Shown one piece after another: positions 60,845-64,000 of a stretch of DNA of 64,000 bases. Under the pieces are notes generated by a model, which was not told where the DNA came from, made no database searches, and saw nothing but the letters and a program-made list of their open reading frames with translations. The position numbers and the translations under genes were made by a program. The stretch comes from Streptomyces spinoverrucosus (lineage in GTDB: Bacteria; Actinomycetota; Actinomycetes; Streptomycetales; Streptomycetaceae), in assembly GCF_015712165.1 (NCBI RefSeq), contig NZ_JADPZX010000001.1, positions 1,054,001 to 1,118,000 on the forward strand, in the 5' to 3' direction. Position 1 is the stretch's first letter, and the number at the start of each line of letters is the position of its first letter.

Positions 60845-60848
60845 GTGG

Positions 60849-62153
60849 TCAGGCGTCCCGTAGGAACCGGTCGAGGACGCGGACGCCGAACCGCAGCGCC
60901 TCGACGGGCACGCGTTCGTCGACGCCGTGGAAGAGGGCCTGGTAGTCGAGGCCCTCGGGCAGCTTCAGCGGCGCGAAGCCGTAGCCGGTGATGCCGAGCC
61001 GCGAGAACTGCTTGGCGTCGGTGCCGCCCGACATGCAGTACGGCACGACGTGCCCCTCGGGCGCGAACTCCTGGACGGCCGCCCGCATCTTCGCGTACGT
61101 CGGCGAGTCCAGCGGCGCCTGGAGCGCCACCTCGCGATGGTCGAACTCCCACTCCACGTCCGGCCCGGTGAGCAGGTCGAGGGTGTCCCGGAACTCCTGC
61201 TCCCAGCCCGGCAGATAGCGCCCGTCGACGTGGGCCACGGCCTCGCCCGGAATGACGTTGATCTTGTAACCGGCGTCCAGCATGGTCGGGTTGGCGCTGT
61301 TGCGGACGGTGGCCTCGACCAGCTTGGCGGCCGGGCCGAGCTTCTCCAGCAGCCGGTCCACGTCGTTCAGGTCGGTGTCGATGCCGTACAGCGCGGCGAG
61401 TTCGGTGAGCGCCGCGCTGACGGTCGGGGTGAGCCTGAGCGGCCACTCGTGCGCGCCGATCCGGGCGATCGCGGCAGCCAGCCGGGTCACCGCGTTCTCA
61501 CGGTTCACCTTGGAGCCGTGTCCGGCGCGCCCGCGCGCGGTGAGCTTCAGCCAGCCCGTGCCGCGCTCACCGGCGGCGATCGGGTAGATCTCGCGGCCCG
61601 TCCCGTCGTGGAAGGTGAACGCCCCGGACTCGCTGATGCCTTCTGTACAGCCCTCGAACAGCGCGGCGTGCCGGTCGGTGAGGAATCCGGAGCCGTCCTC
61701 GGCGCTGGCCTCCTCGTCCGCGGTGAACGCGATGACGAGGTCCCGTCGGGGCCGTACGCCCTGGCGGGCCCAGGACCGCACGACGGCGAGGATCATCGCG
61801 TCCATGTTCTTCATGTCGACCGCGCCCCGGCCCCAGACGACCCCGTCCCGCACCTCCCCGGAGAACGGGTGCACGCTCCAGTCGGCGGCCTCGGCGGGCA
61901 CGACGTCCAGGTGACCGTGGACCAGCAGGGCGTCGGCTCCCGGATCCGTGCCCTCGATCCGGGCGACCACGTTGGTCCGCCCCTTGGTGCGCTCCAGGAG
62001 CGTGGGCTCCAGACCCGCCTCGGCCAGCCGCTCCGCCGCGTACTCGGCGGCGGGCCGCTCCCGGCAGTCGCCGCCGCCCCGGTTGGTGGTGTCGATGCGG
62101 ATGAGGCCGGAGGTGAACTCCACGACCTCGTCCAGTGCCCGCTGATCAGCCAT
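60849..62153 (-). CDS. M20-family metallopeptidase/deacylase
   Basis: 434 residues. Zinc ligands and catalytic Glu: LLVHGHLDVVPAE (His, Asp), WGRGAVDMKNMDA (bridging Asp), FTADEEASAEDG (Glu-Glu) and a late LFHGVDERVPVEAL (His). The dimerisation domain has ARGRAGHGSKVN. The family removes amino acids or acyl groups from small peptides and dipeptides. The ATG at 62153 lies inside the end of the M55 gene (8-bp overlap), so it is cotranslated. Confidence 0.93.
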   Translation of the reverse strand: MADQRALDEVVEFTSGLIRIDTTNRGGGDCRERPAAEYAAERLAEAGLEPTLLERTKGRTNVVARIEGTDPGADALLVHGHLDVVPAEAADWSVHPFSGEVRDGVVWGRGAVDMKNMDAMILAVVRSWARQGVRPRRDLVIAFTADEEASAEDGSGFLTDRHAALFEGCTEGISESGAFTFHDGTGREIYPIAAGERGTGWLKLTARGRAGHGSKVNRENAVTRLAAAIARIGAHEWPLRLTPTVSAALTELAALYGIDTDLNDVDRLLEKLGPAAKLVEATVRNSANPTMLDAGYKINVIPGEAVAHVDGRYLPGWEQEFRDTLDLLTGPDVEWEFDHREVALQAPLDSPTYAKMRAAVQEFAPEGHVVPYCMSGGTDAKQFSRLGITGYGFAPLKLPEGLDYQALFHGVDERVPVEALRFGVRVLDRFLRDA

Positions 62154-62979
62154 ACTGCTCCTCCACGGCGGCCGAGACGACAGTGGTGACCGCCTTGAAG
62201 GTGCGGATCCCCTCGTACATGGTCGCGGAGGTGTACGCCACCTTCCGCTCGCCGATCCGGTCGACGCCCGGCACGACGGTCGCCGCCATGGCCAGGTGCT
62301 CGGCGTCGAACTCGACCGCGACGGTGTACGGCCCGGAAGCGACGGGCTCGTGGCGCACCGCCAGCGAGGCCGCCGCCTTCGCCGCGGCGCGGATGTCGGC
62401 GGCGGTCCTGGCCGGCGTACGGCACACCGCCGCGTACCGCGACACATGGTCCTTCACGGCGACCTTCAGTGCCTCGGGCGCGTACCCGAGCGCGTCCTCG
62501 CACGCCACGTCGTCGCCGGTCACCAGCACCACGGGCACCCCGTACTCGGCGACGACATGCGCGTTCAGCAGTCCCTCACTGGCCCGTACGTCGTTCAGCC
62601 ACACGCCGGTGATGGAGTTCGCGAGGTAGGTGTGCGCGAGGACGCCCTCGGCGCCGGCGCCCGCGTGGTAGCCGACGAACGCGATCCCGTCCACGTCCCC
62701 GCGCTGCACGCCCTCGACCATCGACAGCGACTTGTGCCGCCCGGTGAGCATCTCCACCCGCTCGTCCAGCTGCTCCAGCAGCAGATTGCGCATGGTCCAG
62801 TGCGCCTCGTTGACGAGTACCTCGTCGGCGCCGCCGTCGTAGAAGCCCAGCGCGGCGGCGTTCACGTCCGAGGTGAACATCAACCGGCAGCGCTCCCACT
62901 GGGGTGTCCCGGGCAGCACGTCGGCCGGCCAGGTGACACCGGTGGCGCCCTCCATGTCGGCGCTGATGAGGATCTTCAT
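62146..62979 (-). CDS. M55-family D-aminopeptidase (DppA-like)
   Basis: 277 residues. Zinc ligands by analogy with DppA: Asp8 and Glu10 in ISADMEGATGV, His60 in VNEAHWTMRN, His105 in FVGYHAGAGA and Glu135 in RASEGLLNAH; the catalytic His116 is in GVLAHTYLANS. DppA releases D-amino acids from D-Ala-D-Ala and similar peptides. First in a run with M20, S9 and S66 peptidases, implying use or recycling of D-amino-acid peptides such as cell-wall fragments (inference). Confidence 0.93.
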   Translation of the reverse strand: MKILISADMEGATGVTWPADVLPGTPQWERCRLMFTSDVNAAALGFYDGGADEVLVNEAHWTMRNLLLEQLDERVEMLTGRHKSLSMVEGVQRGDVDGIAFVGYHAGAGAEGVLAHTYLANSITGVWLNDVRASEGLLNAHVVAEYGVPVVLVTGDDVACEDALGYAPEALKVAVKDHVSRYAAVCRTPARTAADIRAAAKAAASLAVRHEPVASGPYTVAVEFDAEHLAMAATVVPGVDRIGERKVAYTSATMYEGIRTFKAVTTVVSAAVEEQYG

Positions 62980-63040
62980 GGTGCGTCACGTTACGCGGAG
63001 ATTCGACGGGCTGCCAGGACTCGCGGCGCCCTTCAGCCGC

Positions 63041-63766
63041 TCAGCCGGTGCGGCCCGCCACCAGCCACTTCGAGGGCAGCTCGATCCGGGTGCCGTCCGG
63101 CGCGGACTCCGTGGTCGTCAGCGGCAGTTCACCGCTCGCCAGCACGGTGAGGCCGGCCGCGCCGAGGTACTCGGGCACCGCGGCGTCGGCGACCTCGCCG
63201 GGCGCGATGCCGTGTCGGAAGACCGGGACGAGCTTGGCCGGCGGACCGTCCGGGCCCTGCGCCAGGCCGCGCAGGACGAGCCCGGCGGCCTCGGCGAGCT
63301 CGACGAGGAAGACCCGGCCGCGCTCCCCGACCAGGGTCGCGATCCCGTCGGCCAGCGACTGCCGGTCGGCGGGCTCGCACTGGTGCAGTACGCCGCGCAT
63401 GTACACGTTCGCGTCGCCGAGCTCCTTGTGCAGGGCCTCCGTCTCGGCCTTGTCGGCGGCGTCCAGCACGCGGTAGTCGGCCTGCCCGGCCGGGTCCCCC
63501 CGCTCGGCGTGCGCGACGGCCGCCGCGGACAGGTCGACGCCGAGGACGCGCGGGAAGCGGCCGGCGAGGAAACGGGTCTGGGTGCCGTTGCCGCAGCCCA
63601 GGTCGACCATCGGCAGCCCCGCGTCGGCCAGGTGCGACTCGAACAGGGCGACATGCCGTCCGGCGGTCAGCGCGGGCTCGGCGTCCCAGAAGACGGAGCC
63701 CTGCTCACCGGGCGCCTCGCGCCAGAACCCTTCCCAGGCCTCCCGGTACCGACTCGTCACGCTCAT
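63041..63766 (-). CDS. Class I SAM-dependent methyltransferase
   Basis: 241 residues. REAWEGFWREAPGEQGSVFWDAEP start, motif I PMVDLGCGNGTQTRFLA, then VLGVDLSAAAVAHAE and DANVYMRGVLHQC in the motif IV region. Such short Trp-rich N-terminal methyltransferases are common in Streptomyces. The substrate is unknown. ATG 63766 has GGGGAG 6 bp upstream. The gene lies 61 bp downstream of nothing on its strand and is probably monocistronic. Confidence 0.88.
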   Translation of the reverse strand: MSVTSRYREAWEGFWREAPGEQGSVFWDAEPALTAGRHVALFESHLADAGLPMVDLGCGNGTQTRFLAGRFPRVLGVDLSAAAVAHAERGDPAGQADYRVLDAADKAETEALHKELGDANVYMRGVLHQCEPADRQSLADGIATLVGERGRVFLVELAEAAGLVLRGLAQGPDGPPAKLVPVFRHGIAPGEVADAAVPEYLGAAGLTVLASGELPLTTTESAPDGTRIELPSKWLVAGRTG

Positions 63767-63919
63767 GGCCAACTCCCCAGGTCCGACGCCGTTTTCCCGC
63801 CGCAGGTGACGGGCCAGTACGGTCTATCGCGCCCGGAGCGCGGTCACAAGCACACGGCACGTACGAAGCGCATACCTTCACGGCTCGTTCGACCGGCGTA
63901 CGCCGCCCTGGTGGACGAG

Positions 63920-64000
63920 TCAGCGGCGCGGCAGCGTGAGTTCGAACCAGACGGTCTTGCCCGCCCCGGTCCGGCTGGCGCCCCACTCGCGTGCGAGGGT
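63920..64000 (-). CDS. C-terminus of an ATP-binding (HATPase/RsbW-like) protein, partial
   Basis: The last 26 residues, LAREWGASRTGAGKTVWFEL then TLPRR and a TGA at 63922. This is the stereotyped end of Streptomyces histidine-kinase-like ATPase proteins of the anti-sigma type. The rest is outside the window. Confidence 0.75.
   Translation of the reverse strand, partial: TLAREWGASRTGAGKTVWFELTLPRR

Overview
The window is high-GC actinobacterial chromosome, almost certainly Streptomyces. The signs are codon third positions that are nearly all G/C, GTG starts, GTGA/ATGA gene overlaps, CBM2-bearing secreted polysaccharidases, the gvpOAFGYZJLSK gas-vesicle gene order, XRE/DUF5753 and DUF574 genes, a SigB-type sigma factor, and the short intergenic repeat with core CGCAGTTCCCCGCGCCCC that litters Streptomyces genomes. 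I saw no rRNA, tRNA, CRISPR array or intact mobile element.

Layout. (1) 1-11.5 kb is a plant-cell-wall degradation island: a partial CBM2-GH5 cellulase and a CBM2-GH48 cellobiohydrolase diverge from a region with CebR-type operators, followed by a GH74-CBM2 xyloglucanase and, further on, a PL11 rhamnogalacturonan lyase. Between these lie decayed genes: a truncated conserved protein, an IS5-type transposase remnant and a frameshifted FG-GAP protein. (2) 11.5-18.7 kb holds a deletion scar (headless WYL regulator joined to a gene fragment), a methyltransferase with a pterin dehydratase, two XRE regulators, a DUF574 methyltransferase, a solitary DnaK under a degenerate HspR site, and OsmC. (3) 18.7-28.7 kb holds an APC permease, a holin-like/alkaline-phosphatase fusion, two metallo-beta-lactamase-fold hydrolases around a DedA protein, an aminotransferase-fold protein without its PLP lysine, a secreted protein and a SigB-family sigma factor. 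(4) 28.9-38 kb is a stress block: thiamine-dependent oxidase, DUF2795, CBS, DJ-1/PfpI, DUF6158, a bacterial release-factor-like protein, ABC-F, a histidine phosphatase and a PAP2-lipid kinase fusion. Several of these genes have matches to the SigB promoter consensus GNNT-N14-16-GGGTA(C/T).

(5) 39.2-44.9 kb is a complete ten-gene gas-vesicle operon read leftwards. Between gvpY and gvpZ sit three almost identical 143-bp tandem units. Each is a complete mini-gene with its own Shine-Dalgarno: a 47-48 residue peptide that begins with the gvpZ N-terminus and ends like gvpY, joined head to tail by TGATG or ATGA overlaps. This is the most unusual structure in the window. (6) 45-54 kb holds a coupled operon of type II NADH dehydrogenase (with a nonapeptide-repeat tail), transketolase and a stand-alone LigD polymerase domain, then an F420-type oxidoreductase, an SDR, a holin-like protein and a DUF5107 protein. 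(7) 54-64 kb holds an arginase-fold protein lacking both histidine metal ligands, DUF6204, a GNAT, a secreted CocE-type hydrolase, a tightly spaced peptidase run (M55, M20, S9, S66), a methyltransferase and the end of an ATP-binding regulator.

The left end would work as a cellobiose-controlled secreted cellulolytic system. The centre looks like a general-stress and envelope region. All functional calls come from reading motifs and recalling families; no search was run.
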